The position numbers were made by a program, and so were the translations under genes. 64,000 nucleotides of DNA from Nocardioides sp. CER19 (lineage in GTDB: Bacteria > Actinomycetota > Actinomycetes > Propionibacteriales > Nocardioidaceae), in the NCBI RefSeq assembly GCF_029846275.1, contig NZ_JARVWS010000003.1:558001-622000 (forward strand), given 5' to 3'. The notes under the pieces were generated by a model that searched no databases, was not told the DNA's origin, and saw only the letters and a list, made by a program, of their open reading frames with translations. Below, piece by piece: positions 35,225 to 44,422 of this stretch; within the stretch, counting starts at the first letter, position 1, and each line of letters opens with the position of its first letter.

Positions 35225-36430
35225 TCAGGACTTGGCCAGCTCTCCAATTGGTGCACTGCCAGTGAAGTAGAGCTGATCTCGGGGTACGCCCCAGTGCTCG
35301 GCGACCTTCGTCAAATATGGCTCCGGCTCCATGACAGCGTCGAGGGGGTAGACGCCGGGCGCGAGGTCTGCTTCGGCGATCGTGCCTGTCGCGATTCCGT
35401 AGGGCACCCCGGTGCCGATCCTCATCGGGGCCGGCTTCGAGACACATCCGGCGAACTGGTGCACCTGCTTGCCGTCCCGTTCCCCGCTGAGCAGGACGAA
35501 GTAGGTTGGGAGGTCGCCGGCGCCAGGGAAAGCGGGGTCGTCATCGACCGCGGTTGGCGCCATCACGGCGTCGATGGTGCGCTCCCCGGCCTGTGCGTAG
35601 TCGATCATCCCCGCTTCGAGGTCCGCGGCGATGCCCGTCAGTGCGATTGCGCGATCCGAACTCATGAGGCAGACGCTGAGGGAGGAGCCGTGGGCCTTCA
35701 GAGTCGCTGGCAGAGTCACGGGCTCGGGGTGACCGACCGAGTATCCAGTGCCGGATCCGAGGCCCGGGACATCAATCCGTACCTGGTGGCGGGTGGCGCG
35801 TTCTGAGAGCTGACCGTCGACGTATGCGGGGACGGTGTGCATGAACTGCTCGAAGAAATGCACGAGCGCGGCGTCGCCGCCCTTCTCATCGGACTCGTCG
35901 TCCTCACCGGCGCGCATCATGTCCCAGTTCCGTTGGGCATTGTTGAGCGTCCATCCGACCGTGATGTCCTCGAGACTGTCGAGTCCCTGAGCGGCCAGTT
36001 TGGCGAAGACGTTCATCAGGCCTGGGCTCGCGCCGGCGCCGATGACTGCGGTGATCCCCGCGGCCTTAGCACGCTCGTCGAGGGCGAGCATGTCGACCGT
36101 GGGCTGGGCGTCGTCGCAGAGGTCGATGTACCGGACCTTGCTCTCGATCGCGGCCTCCAGGATCGGCACTCCGAACCTGAAGTACGGCCCGACGGAGTTC
36201 ATGACAAGGTCGGCGCCTGCCAGGAGCTCGAGGAGCGCCTCGCGGTCGGAGACGTCGATGCGCTGAGACGACGCAGGCTGGCCGAGGGCTCGCAGCTCGG
36301 TGGCGACGAGCTGCGCGGCGTCAGCGTTGAGGTCGGCGACGATGACCTCGCTGAACGTGTACTCCGACGCCATGACCTTTAAGGCAGCATGTCCCATTCC
36401 CCCGGCACCGCCGAGCGCGATGATGCGCAT
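35225..36430 (-). CDS. Saccharopine dehydrogenase-family NAD(P)-binding protein
   Basis: 401 residues. N-terminal Rossmann motif IIALGGAGGMGHAALKVM followed by IVADLNADAAQLVATEL, then DLVMNSVGPYFRFGVPILEAAIESKVRYIDLCDD and GAGASPGLMNVFAKLAA, all typical of the saccharopine dehydrogenase superfamily. The C-terminal catalytic half (about 130-350) is diverged, so the amino-acid or imine substrate is not predictable. It is last in the operon LLM oxygenase-flavin reductase-SDR-this gene, 35 bases after the SDR. An imine- or amino-acid-linked step would fit that context (inference). Confidence 0.8.
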   Translation of the reverse strand: MRIIALGGAGGMGHAALKVMASEYTFSEVIVADLNADAAQLVATELRALGQPASSQRIDVSDREALLELLAGADLVMNSVGPYFRFGVPILEAAIESKVRYIDLCDDAQPTVDMLALDERAKAAGITAVIGAGASPGLMNVFAKLAAQGLDSLEDITVGWTLNNAQRNWDMMRAGEDDESDEKGGDAALVHFFEQFMHTVPAYVDGQLSERATRHQVRIDVPGLGSGTGYSVGHPEPVTLPATLKAHGSSLSVCLMSSDRAIALTGIAADLEAGMIDYAQAGERTIDAVMAPTAVDDDPAFPGAGDLPTYFVLLSGERDGKQVHQFAGCVSKPAPMRIGTGVPYGIATGTIAEADLAPGVYPLDAVMEPEPYLTKVAEHWGVPRDQLYFTGSAPIGELAKS

Positions 36431-36465
36431 GTGAAGCCTTTCTGTGGCGATCTCGCGCGGGCAAA

Positions 36466-37227
36466 TCAGGCGAGCAAGCCGCCGTCAACCGGGAAGACGC
36501 CGCCGGTCGAGTAGGACGACAGATCGGAGGCAAGGAACACGACCATCTTGGAGACCTCCTCCGGCTGGGAGGCACGGCTGATCGGCTGCATCTCGAGCCA
36601 GGCATCGAAGTCGAACCACTCATTCTGCGCGAAGTGCTCGAGCTCGCGGTGGAACATGGGCGTGTCCACGACGGATGGGGCGACTGCGTTGGCACGGATG
36701 TTCTCCTTCGAGTAGGTCAACGCGACGGACCGAGTGATGCCGAGAACGGCCGCCTTGCTCGCCTGGTAGGCCGTGTAGTCAGCCGTGCCCTTCACGGCCT
36801 GAACCGAGGCGGTGTTGACGATGGTGCCGCCGCCGTGTTGCTGCATCACGGGGATGACCGCGCGGCAGCCCTTGAACACCCCGCCGGCGTTCGTGTCGTT
36901 GACGTACGCCCACTCCTCATCGGAACACTCAGCCGGGGGCGCGAACTCGCAGACTCCGGCGTTGTTGACCAGGACGTCGACGGTTCCATACCGCTTGACG
37001 ACGTCGCCGACGACAGCCGACCACTCGTCGCTGTTGCGAACGTCGAGGCGAACGTACTCCGCCTCTCCCCCGGACTCTCGGATCTCCTCGGCGACGGCCT
37101 TGCCGAGGTCGTCGAGGATGTCGGTCACGATTACCTTCGCGCCTTCGCCGGCAAGGTGCCGGGCGTGTGAGGCGCCCTGGCCCCGGGCGGCGCCGGTGAC
37201 GATGGCAATCTTGTCCTTGAGCAGCAT
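36466..37227 (-). CDS. Short-chain dehydrogenase/reductase
   Basis: 253 residues, classical SDR: cofactor motif TGAARGQGASHA, NNAG in VDVLVNNAGVCEF, catalytic Ser in VNTASVQAV and YQASK for the Tyr-Lys pair, GGVFPVDGG at the end. It has no PYPM-type insert, so it is an ordinary NAD(P) enzyme unlike the two mycofactocin-type SDRs in the window. It starts two bases after the flavin reductase stop; substrate unknown, presumably an alcohol made by or before the oxygenase. Confidence 0.88.
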   Translation of the reverse strand: MLLKDKIAIVTGAARGQGASHARHLAGEGAKVIVTDILDDLGKAVAEEIRESGGEAEYVRLDVRNSDEWSAVVGDVVKRYGTVDVLVNNAGVCEFAPPAECSDEEWAYVNDTNAGGVFKGCRAVIPVMQQHGGGTIVNTASVQAVKGTADYTAYQASKAAVLGITRSVALTYSKENIRANAVAPSVVDTPMFHRELEHFAQNEWFDFDAWLEMQPISRASQPEEVSKMVVFLASDLSSYSTGGVFPVDGGLLA

Positions 37228-37229
37228 GA

Positions 37230-37796
37230 TCAGGCTCGCTTCCTAGTGGGAGGGATCGGCGGGTCGAATTGAGGAGTTGTGATTGGCGGCCCGCCTCGAT
37301 GGCGGATGCCGCGGAAGGCGCTGCCGAAGAAGACCATGGGGTCCTCGGCTTCCTGCTCGACGTGGAGGTCGAGGATCTGCAGGACGACGATGATGTGGTC
37401 CCCCGCGTCGTGAGAGGCGTCGAGTCGGCACTCGAACCATGCGTGCGTGTCACCCAGGACGATGGCGCCGGAGGGTAGCTGGGTCATCTCGACACCAGCG
37501 AACCGGTCGCCTTCCTTGGCTGCGAGGCGCTGGGCATGGTCCTTCTGCTCGCGGCCGAGGACGCTGACGCCGATTGAGCCGCATTGACGCAGCCGCGGCC
37601 ACGTCGATGAGCTCTTTTGGATACACACGCTGAGCAGCGGCGGCTCCAGCGAGACCGGCATGAATGCCGAGACGGCCATTCCGACGGGCTCGGTGCCGTC
37701 ATGGGCGCAGAGCGCCACGACGCCGGTTGGAAACTTGGCGAATGCGTTTCGGAGCATTCGTCCATCAAGAGACTCGCGTTCTTGCACTTGCGTCAT
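37230..37796 (-). CDS. Flavin reductase (HpaC/DIM6-NTAB family)
   Basis: 188 residues with the flavin_reduct fold: LRNAFAKFPTGVVALCAHDGTEPVGMAVSAFMPVSLEPPLLSVCIQKSSSTWPRLRQ, then FAGVEMTQLPSGAIVLGDTHAWFECRLDASHDAGDHIIVVLQI. Such enzymes supply free reduced FMN or FAD. It lies 120 bases after a luciferase-like monooxygenase gene on the same strand, which makes it the reductase half of a two-component flavin monooxygenase. Confidence 0.88.
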   Translation of the reverse strand: MTQVQERESLDGRMLRNAFAKFPTGVVALCAHDGTEPVGMAVSAFMPVSLEPPLLSVCIQKSSSTWPRLRQCGSIGVSVLGREQKDHAQRLAAKEGDRFAGVEMTQLPSGAIVLGDTHAWFECRLDASHDAGDHIIVVLQILDLHVEQEAEDPMVFFGSAFRGIRHRGGPPITTPQFDPPIPPTRKRA

Positions 37797-37916
37797 CTCA
37801 TTTCCTCCGTGACCACGAGGGTCCCTTGTTCGTTCGGTAGACGATTTGCCTTGTCGGCGCCGCGGTCGGACCGTTGGGTTTGGGCGAGAGCAGGTTTTGC
37901 GTCAGCGGCAGATCGC

Positions 37917-38999
37917 TCAGTCGCCGACCAGGTCCGCGATCAGCGGCGCGACCTTAAGACCGGTGAGTTCCCAACTGCGGCGCCACGTCTCCGGGTCGGG
38001 ATTTCGGGCGTGTGAGGCGCAGATGATGGTTCCGAAGCCGCCGAGGCTTTCGTAGAGCTCGCGAATCTTACGGGCGACGGTCTCGGGCGAACCCACAAGC
38101 GCGAAGTTGTCGATGAGCCATTCGGGCGTCAGGTCATCCGGATTGCCGTCCGGGCCGGCCAACAGGGCGTCGATCCCGATGGATCTGAATATCTCGAGGT
38201 TGTAGGCAGCGAGTGTGCCGAGCGAGCCGTTGAGCGCGAGTTCGCGCGCCTGGGCGTCGGTATCGGCGACGAGCCAGTCGCGGGTGATGCGCCAGTTCTT
38301 GCGAGACGGATAGTGGCCGGCCGCGATTGCGGAGGCCGCATAGGTCTCCCAGTGCATCCTGACGTAGTCGGAGTGCACGGCCTGGCTGACCGGGCTGTAG
38401 CCTCGGCGACCGGCCTCGGTCAGCGTTGGCGACTGGGGCTGCATGCCCGTCATCAGTTTCTCCGGACCACCAGGCTGAAGAGGGGTCAGGTGTGGGCCAG
38501 CGAGGTGTTCGTCGAATGCCGGCATGTCGGCGTTCCAGTACTTTCCCTCGAACCTCCATGGGCCCGGCTTGTGGAAGATCGCCTCGATGATGTCGAGTCC
38601 TTCTGCCAGCATGGCCGGATTGCTCGAGCCGGTGTCGAAGAGCTGGGCGTCGCTCGGGTAGGCGCCGGGAGCGACGCCCGCGAGGTACCGGCCGCCCGTC
38701 ATGTGGTCGAGGAACAGCATGCGATGTGCCAGTGCGACCGGGTTGTGATATGGAACGAGATGTCCGAGTGCGCCGAGCTTGACCCTGTTCGTGACCTGGG
38801 CTGCGGCAGCGATCATCAGGTCGGGTGCGGGACTGCACTCCACCCCGAGGGTGTAATGCTCAGCGAAGAACACCTCGTCGAGGCCGTACTGGTCGGCCCA
38901 CAGGGCGGTCTGCACCCCCCAGGCGATGACGTCCTTGAGCGGCTCCTTGCCCGCGGCATAGTCGAGGGCGAAGGGGACGTTGAATATAGCGAACTTCAC
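37917..38999 (-). CDS. Luciferase-like (LLM class) flavin-dependent monooxygenase
   Basis: 360 residues from GTG 38999, with GGAGG six bases before it. TIM-barrel luciferase family: KFAIFNVPFALDYA, WADQYGLDEVFFAEHYTLGVECSPAPDLMIAAAAQVTNRVKLGALGHLVPYHNPVALAHRMLFLDHMTGGRYLAGVAPGAYPSD. These enzymes use reduced FMN from a separate reductase to oxygenate amines, sulfonates, ketones or thiols. The reductase is next in the operon. A tandem element lies 90 bases upstream, so it should be co-regulated with mycofactocin genes. I cannot name the substrate. Confidence 0.9.
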   Translation of the reverse strand: MKFAIFNVPFALDYAAGKEPLKDVIAWGVQTALWADQYGLDEVFFAEHYTLGVECSPAPDLMIAAAAQVTNRVKLGALGHLVPYHNPVALAHRMLFLDHMTGGRYLAGVAPGAYPSDAQLFDTGSSNPAMLAEGLDIIEAIFHKPGPWRFEGKYWNADMPAFDEHLAGPHLTPLQPGGPEKLMTGMQPQSPTLTEAGRRGYSPVSQAVHSDYVRMHWETYAASAIAAGHYPSRKNWRITRDWLVADTDAQARELALNGSLGTLAAYNLEIFRSIGIDALLAGPDGNPDDLTPEWLIDNFALVGSPETVARKIRELYESLGGFGTIICASHARNPDPETWRRSWELTGLKVAPLIADLVGD

Positions 39000-39088
39000 G
39001 ACGAACCTCCACGAGTGCTCCTCGCGGCACCGATGCTGATGGCCGCCGAGGATGTGTGACAAGTCTCGATTCGGAGCTGCCGCGCTCA

Positions 39089-39125
39089 TTGACTGTGAGT
39101 GCCACGCCGTCGCTTTGCAGCGCCC
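39089..39125 (-). promoter_or_regulatory. Candidate AraC-type tandem element (flavin monooxygenase operon)
   Basis: TTGACTGTGAGTGCCA at 39089-39104, with GCGCC at 39120-39124 exactly 21 bp after GTGCC of the first half. The flank CTCA just before and CG just after also match the copy before mftD. It lies 90 bases before the monooxygenase start. Confidence 0.6.
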
Positions 39126-39154
39126 TCGGCAGCCGTAGGTGCGAGGCAGACGAA

Positions 39155-39190
39155 CGGCGGGCGCCAGGCCGTAAACCCGGGCACCCGCCG
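39155..39190 (-). terminator. Hairpin terminator after the APC permease gene
   Basis: CGGCGGGCGCC (39155-39165) faces GGCACCCGCCG (39180-39190). On the minus strand the single mismatch becomes a G-U pair, giving an 11-bp stem with a 14-base loop, 26 bases after the permease stop. It separates the permease from the monooxygenase operon. Confidence 0.65.
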
Positions 39191-39215
39191 CTCATCCTCC
39201 AGCCGTCAGGACGGC

Positions 39216-40664
39216 TCAGGCGCCATCTTGATTGCCGATCCGTTCCCAGACGTCGGCTCGATTGCGTCGCAGCCACCTGGCATAGACGGCTCCGGCAAGG
39301 AAGACAGCGAGGACCACGGCCAGGCCGATGTCAGCAAGAGTCGTGTCGCCAACGACCAGCGCTCGGTTCTTGAAGTCGAGGAAAACGACGGTGCCGAGAC
39401 CGAGTGCTGCCAGCGCCGGCGCGATCAGGGTCTTCCAGGTTCCCTCCTGCAGGTCCGTCCGTCGCCGGAAGTACACGATGATCGAGATCGCGGTGAGGAC
39501 GAGAAGGATCTGCAGGACGATGTTTCCAATGCCTGTGAGGGCGGAGTACGCATGCACGACGTCGGGGTCGACCAGCGCAATGATCACCAACGACACGCCG
39601 ATCACCGCGAACACCACCGCAGCGGCCCGTGCAGGCGAGCGGAAGCGCGGATGGGCATGCCCGAGCCACGAAGGCAGAACGCGGTCTCGCCCGAAGGCGA
39701 ACAGGTAGCGCGCCAGGATGTTCTGGAGCGAGAGGGTTGCCGCCATACCGGTCGTGACCAGCAGGAAGTAGACGACCTTTGCGTAGGACGCGGAAACATA
39801 CTCTGCGACGCTGGCCATGAAGCTGCCGGTCGGGTCGGCTGCCGTCGCCAATGCCGCATCGGTTCCGAAGGCCGCGAGATATGCCCACGAACCCAGTGCA
39901 TAGAAGCCAGCCAGGAAGATGACGGTCAGGTAGGTGGCTCGAGGGACGGTCCGCTCGGGCTCACGGGTCTCGGCTCGGAAGACCTGGATCGACTCAAAGC
40001 CCATCATGCAACCGATGCCCCATAGGGCGGCGAATCCGACCGATCCGGTGTGCAGTTGCGCGGTCACGGGCAGGCCGACCCCATGGGCACCGCCCTTGGC
40101 GAAGACGAAGGCCTCCCAGATAAGGACGCTCACCGTCTCTAGCCCGAGGATTACGACGAGCGCCTTGCCTGACACCTCGATGTTGAAGAGGGTCAAGGCC
40201 GAGACGACGAGGAACCCGGGGATGACCCAGAGCCACCACGGCAGCGACGGCGTGCCGAAGTCCGTCATGAAGAGGTTGTTCCACAGGTATCCGCCGAGCA
40301 CGTAGACGCCAACGACGATGAAAAAGTAGGAGATGAGGGCGAGGAATCCGGCGCCGAGCCCGGGGATCCGTCCGATACCCGCAGTCACGTAGCTGTAGAA
40401 GGCACCCGGCTTCTCCATGTGCTTGGCCATGTGGACCAGCCCGACAGCGAAGAGAAGCATCAGCACCATCACTGCCAGGTAGACGAATGGGGTGGCTGCG
40501 CCGACGCCCATCCCGATCACCAGCGGCACGAATCCGCCCATGGTCGCAAGCGGTGTGTTGAAGGCAAGCGCGGTGAGAACGAGCCCTCCTACCCCGAGCT
40601 TGCCCTCTAGTTTCTGGTCACTTGATGTCGCCCGCGGTGTGCGGGCCGCATCGGTGGTCGTCAT
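39216..40664 (-). CDS. APC-family amino acid/amine permease
   Basis: 482 residues with twelve membrane segments. APC marks: LALTALAFNTPLATMGGFVPLVIGMGVGAATPFVYLA in helix 1-2, GAFYSYVTAGIGRIPGLGAGFLALISYFF, and GFESIQVFRAETREPERTVPRATYLTVIFLAGF in helix 6-7. The family imports amino acids or amines with protons. It has its own promoter region with a tandem element at 40774-40810 and a terminator behind it. With the flavin monooxygenase and PLP genes under like elements, it may bring in the nitrogen compound that the regulon degrades. Confidence 0.9.
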   Translation of the reverse strand: MTTTDAARTPRATSSDQKLEGKLGVGGLVLTALAFNTPLATMGGFVPLVIGMGVGAATPFVYLAVMVLMLLFAVGLVHMAKHMEKPGAFYSYVTAGIGRIPGLGAGFLALISYFFIVVGVYVLGGYLWNNLFMTDFGTPSLPWWLWVIPGFLVVSALTLFNIEVSGKALVVILGLETVSVLIWEAFVFAKGGAHGVGLPVTAQLHTGSVGFAALWGIGCMMGFESIQVFRAETREPERTVPRATYLTVIFLAGFYALGSWAYLAAFGTDAALATAADPTGSFMASVAEYVSASYAKVVYFLLVTTGMAATLSLQNILARYLFAFGRDRVLPSWLGHAHPRFRSPARAAAVVFAVIGVSLVIIALVDPDVVHAYSALTGIGNIVLQILLVLTAISIIVYFRRRTDLQEGTWKTLIAPALAALGLGTVVFLDFKNRALVVGDTTLADIGLAVVLAVFLAGAVYARWLRRNRADVWERIGNQDGA

Positions 40665-40773
40665 GTTGTCTTGACTCTTTCGGTTCTGGCGGACAGAGAA
40701 CGGCAGCCGCCACCGCGCTGTGGGGTTGCCGAATCGTAGGCGCCATGGTGGCCGAGGTCACACCCGGTAGCGA

Positions 40774-40810
40774 TTGATACTGCGCGCCAGGGATTGGTCT
40801 GGGTGTGCCG
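40774..40810 (-). promoter_or_regulatory. Candidate AraC-type tandem element (APC permease)
   Basis: TTGATACTGCGCGCCA at 40774-40789, with GTGCC at 40805-40809, 21 bp after GCGCC. The second half (TGGTCTGGGTGTGCC) closely matches that of the pdxS copy (TGGTCTGGCGGCGCC). It lies 110 bases before the permease start; it could also serve the divergent esterase gene. Confidence 0.6.
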
Positions 40811-40950
40811 GCACGCCGCAGACAGGACCGAGGTCGCGCCGATGGCGTCCTCGGACCACGAGCTGGCGTCTCCGGACAACCGGAGCAACCCGGCACCCTG
40901 CCACCCTTGGCACACGCAGTTGTCGTCGACGGGGAAGGGATTTCTTGACC

Positions 40951-41937
40951 GTGCCAGGCATGCCTCTTGATCCGGCGATTGCCGCAGCGTTCGCGGGACT
41001 CAACCTAGATGGTGCCCCGAGACCGGTTCTCGCCCGGGGCGACGCGGCCGCATTGCGGGCCCTCGCCGACGCCGAGATGACAGCGGGCTTCAAGCTCGCT
41101 GTGGCGGCTGCTACCGAGATCCATCACGCAACGGCGGTCGCCCGGGAATTGACCACCTCCGACGACGTGGCGCTGTCTTTCGACGGGGCTCCGATCCCGG
41201 TGCGATGGTATGTCCCCGCGGACGCCGTCGCATCCGGAAGCGCCGTCGTGTACGTCCACGGCGGCGGCATGGTATCCGGGTCGCTCGACATCTACGACCC
41301 GATCCTCCGCTTCTACGTCGAACAGACAGGCGTCCCGATCCTAGGAGTAGACCAGCGATTGGCACCTGAGTTCCCAGGTCTGCACCCGGCCCAGGACGCT
41401 TTTGCCGCACTTAAGTGGCTGCACCACCACGCCGACGTGCTTGGCGTTGACCCCCAGCGCGTTGCCGTGATGGGCGACAGCAGCGGAGGAGGGCTCGCGG
41501 CGAGCGTCGCCATCATGGCCCGCGACAGGAGCATCCCTCTGGCCCGGCAGATTCTCATCTACCCGATGCTCGATGACCGCAACACCGTCGCAGCTCCTTG
41601 GGCACCCCAGGGCATCACATGGTCACACGACATGAACTTCACCGGCTGGCAAGCGTTGCTCGGTGACAAGGTTGGCACGGCCAAGGTCAGCGAGCTTGCC
41701 GCGCCCGCTCGGCTCCGCAACTTCGATGGCCTGGCCGCGGCCTACATCGAGGTCGGAGAGCTCGACATATTTCGAGACGAAGACGCGGCGTACGCGGCGG
41801 CCTTGTGGGGTGCCGGCACTTCCTGCGAACTGCGCGTCCGCGCAGGGGCGCCCCACGACTTCGACTGGTTCGCGCCCGACGGGCCGATCGCCATCCAGGC
41901 GATCCGTGACCGTGTCGACGTGCTCAAGAGGCTTTAG
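40951..41937 (+). CDS. Alpha/beta hydrolase, HSL-type esterase
   Basis: 328 residues from GTG 40951, ten bases after GGGGAAGGGA; the ATG at 40960 is the other candidate, and the longer TTG frame is rejected. Hormone-sensitive-lipase family: oxyanion-hole motif YVHGGGMVSGS, nucleophile Ser in GDSSGGGLAAS, acid Asp around VGELDIFRDED and His in GAPHDFDWF. It hydrolyses a short ester or lactone. Its 23-base gap to a mycofactocin-type SDR suggests that it releases the alcohol which that enzyme oxidises. Confidence 0.88.
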   Translation: MPGMPLDPAIAAAFAGLNLDGAPRPVLARGDAAALRALADAEMTAGFKLAVAAATEIHHATAVARELTTSDDVALSFDGAPIPVRWYVPADAVASGSAVVYVHGGGMVSGSLDIYDPILRFYVEQTGVPILGVDQRLAPEFPGLHPAQDAFAALKWLHHHADVLGVDPQRVAVMGDSSGGGLAASVAIMARDRSIPLARQILIYPMLDDRNTVAAPWAPQGITWSHDMNFTGWQALLGDKVGTAKVSELAAPARLRNFDGLAAAYIEVGELDIFRDEDAAYAAALWGAGTSCELRVRAGAPHDFDWFAPDGPIAIQAIRDRVDVLKRL

Positions 41938-41960
41938 TACATGGCGAGGAGAGGAACACC

Positions 41961-42821
41961 ATGGGACGAGTAGAGGGCAAGGTCGCATTCATCACCGGTG
42001 CAGCCCGGGGTCAGGGGCGATCGCACGCCTTGCGGCTTGCGGAGGAGGGAGCCGACATCGTCGGTGTCGACATCTGCGCGCAGATCGACACCGTTCCGTA
42101 TCCCATGTCCACGCCTGCGGACCTAGCCGAGACGGTCGCGCTGGTGGAGAAGACGGGCCGCCGGATGCTTGGCCTTGAGGCGGACGTCCGCGACCTGTCG
42201 GCACTCCAGAACGCTGTCGACCGCGGCTGGGATACCTTCGGGCGACTCGACACCGTCGTTGCCAACGCCTGCACGCTTAACGGCAATGGTCCGGCCTGGG
42301 AGCTGTCCGAGCATCAGTTTCAAGACCAGGTCGATGTCGCGCTCGGCGGCGCGTGGCGGACGGCGAAGGCAACCATCCCGGCATTGATCGAGCAGGGACA
42401 GGGCGGCTCCATCATCCTCATCAGCTCGACCTCCGGGATCAGCGCGGAGATCAACATCGCCCACTATGTTGCGGCGAAGACAGGCGTCACCGGGCTGATG
42501 CGCGCACTCGCGGCCGACCTGGCGCACTACATGATCCGGGTGAACTCGATTCATCCGACGAACGTGCGTAGCCCGATGATCGAGAATCAGCCCACGGTTG
42601 ATCTCTTCGCCGGTGGTCGCCCCGGTTTCACCTTCGAGCATCCGGAGATCAAGGCTGCCTTCCAGAGCATGAACCTGATGCCCGTTCCGTGGATCGAGCC
42701 GATCGACATCAGCAATGCGGTGCTCTACCTCGCCTCTGACGAAACCAGGTACGTGACCGCGACTACACACGTGGTCGATGCAGGGGCGCTTGCCGCCTTC
42801 AAGCATCCGCACGTCGAGTAG
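41961..42821 (+). CDS. Mycofactocin-type SDR oxidoreductase
   Basis: 286 residues. Classical SDR parts (TGAARGQGRSHA, catalytic Ser in ISSTSG, YVAAK) with a long insert after the second beta strand: DICAQIDTVPYPMSTPADLAETVALVEKTG. That insert, with the PYPM signature, marks the mycofactocin-dependent SDR subfamily, where NAD is held tightly and electrons leave through mycofactocin. The mft locus lies about 11 kb away. Mechanism is from family knowledge; the alcohol substrate is unknown. It shares its transcript with the upstream esterase. Confidence 0.9.
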   Translation: MGRVEGKVAFITGAARGQGRSHALRLAEEGADIVGVDICAQIDTVPYPMSTPADLAETVALVEKTGRRMLGLEADVRDLSALQNAVDRGWDTFGRLDTVVANACTLNGNGPAWELSEHQFQDQVDVALGGAWRTAKATIPALIEQGQGGSIILISSTSGISAEINIAHYVAAKTGVTGLMRALAADLAHYMIRVNSIHPTNVRSPMIENQPTVDLFAGGRPGFTFEHPEIKAAFQSMNLMPVPWIEPIDISNAVLYLASDETRYVTATTHVVDAGALAAFKHPHVE

Positions 42822-42842
42822 ACCGGACCTGCGCACGAAGAC

Positions 42843-42874
42843 AAGGGGCCCGCACCTCGTGGTGCGGGCCCCTT
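42843..42874. terminator. Bidirectional hairpin terminator
   Basis: A perfect 14-bp stem, AAGGGGCCCGCACC (42843-42856) with GGTGCGGGCCCCTT (42861-42874), four-base loop TCGT. It lies between the convergent SDR and acyl-CoA synthetase genes and can stop transcription from both. Confidence 0.92.
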
Positions 42875-42895
42875 CGGCACTCTTCCGGTAGGCGC

Positions 42896-44422
42896 TTACT
42901 GTGGCTGATCGCGGAGCTCGCGCTTGAGGATCTTGCCTGTCGCACCCTTGGGAAGCTCCGAAACGACGTGGATTTCTCGGGGGTACTTGTAGGCGGCCAG
43001 GCGTTCCTTCGTGAATGCGACGATGTCCTGCGTGTCGGCTGACGCGCCGGGCCGCAAGGCAACGAAGGCGACAACTTCCTCGCCCAACTCCTGGTCAGGT
43101 CGTCCGACGACGGCGGCCTCGGCCACAGCTGGGTGCTCGTAGAGCACCTCCTCGACCTCGCGTGGATAGACGTTGTAGCCACCTCGGATGACCAGATCCT
43201 TCACGCGGTCGACGATGAATACGTATCCATCCTCGTCGCGGTACGCGAGGTCGCCGGTCTGGAGCCAGCCATCTCGAATCGCGGCCGCTGTGGCTTCGGG
43301 GTTCTTGTAGTAGCCCTTGGTGACGACGTGGCCGCGAAGAACGATCTCGCCCACGTTCGCTTTGCCCGGCGGGAGCGGCTCGCCGTCGCTGCCCATGATG
43401 CGCAGCTCGACGCCCCAGATCGGGCGCCCGATCGAGAGAACCTTCCGCTGATCGGCGCTCACGTTGAACGTGGCAGTGCTGGCGGTCTCGGACAGTCCGT
43501 AGCCTTCCAGGATGACGGCGTTCGGGTACTTCTCCTCGAATGCGCGAATAACCTCTCCCGGAATGGACGCGCCTCCGGACACAGCTGCACGGAGACTGGA
43601 GAGATCTCGGCCGGTTGTGTCGGCCTGCAGAAGCGCGCTGAACATGGTCGGAACACCGGAGAAAACTGTCACCTGGTGGCGTTCGATGGCGTCCAGCACG
43701 TCGTTGGCGTCAAACCGAGGGATGAGGACCATGCTGGCGCCGTATCGCACGGCGTTTCCCAACACCGCGGAAAGGCCGAAGACGTGGAACAGCGGAAGCA
43801 CGGCGACGCTGACATCGTCGGCGGAGAGGCCGAAGAGCGCACCTGAGGTCGTTGAGTTCATGAAGAGCTGGAAGTGCGAGAGCTCGGCGCCCTTCGGCTT
43901 CCCCGTGGTTCCGCTGGTGTAGAGCAGTACCGCGGTGTCGTCGGAACTGGTCGGGTGCAGCAGGCCTGCGTCGGGGGCCTGCAATAGTTCGCCGAACGGC
44001 TTGGCCCCTCGTGCGTCGGCGTCACCGACGATGTAGACGGGGAGGCTCCCTGCGTCGGCGGCCGCACCCGCGGCCCGGTCGATGCACACGGCATGGGTGA
44101 TGACAAGCTTCGCGTCGCTGTCGTCCAACTGGTAGGCGATCTCCGGCCTCGCCAGCAACGGGTTCAGCGGCACCATCACCAAGCCGGCCTTCAGGATGCC
44201 GAAGTAGGCGAACAGGAACTCAGGCACGTTCGGCAGCTGCACTGCCACCTTGTCGCCTGGCTCGAGCCCAGCGGCTCGCAGCGCGGAGGCGACTCGCCCC
44301 GAGTTCGCGTCGACTTCGGAGTACGTGAAGGTGTGCGTCCCGAAGTAGGCAAGGGGCCGGTCGGCGCCGGCGGAGGCCGCCGACTCACGCAGCATCGTTG
44401 CAAGATTGAAGCTCATGGTCAT
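42896..44422 (-). CDS. Acyl-CoA synthetase (AMP-forming)
   Basis: 508 residues from ATG 44422, which overlaps the acyl-CoA dehydrogenase stop (ATGA); the frame upstream is a shadow. Adenylation motifs: [18 protein letters not shown] (P loop), [53 protein letters not shown] and [13 protein letters not shown] with the catalytic Lys. It activates a carboxylic acid to its CoA ester at the start of the pathway. It is the last gene of the nine-gene operon and matches LvaE in role in the levulinate comparison. Confidence 0.92.
   Translation of the reverse strand: MTMSFNLATMLRESAASAGADRPLAYFGTHTFTYSEVDANSGRVASALRAAGLEPGDKVAVQLPNVPEFLFAYFGILKAGLVMVPLNPLLARPEIAYQLDDSDAKLVITHAVCIDRAAGAAADAGSLPVYIVGDADARGAKPFGELLQAPDAGLLHPTSSDDTAVLLYTSGTTGKPKGAELSHFQLFMNSTTSGALFGLSADDVSVAVLPLFHVFGLSAVLGNAVRYGASMVLIPRFDANDVLDAIERHQVTVFSGVPTMFSALLQADTTGRDLSSLRAAVSGGASIPGEVIRAFEEKYPNAVILEGYGLSETASTATFNVSADQRKVLSIGRPIWGVELRIMGSDGEPLPPGKANVGEIVLRGHVVTKGYYKNPEATAAAIRDGWLQTGDLAYRDEDGYVFIVDRVKDLVIRGGYNVYPREVEEVLYEHPAVAEAAVVGRPDQELGEEVVAFVALRPGASADTQDIVAFTKERLAAYKYPREIHVVSELPKGATGKILKRELRDQPQ

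Noticed and set aside
37857..37861. A seventh tandem element before the flavin reductase gene
   Set aside because: A GCGCC is present, but the TTGA part is out of register and no GYGCC follows at 21 bp.
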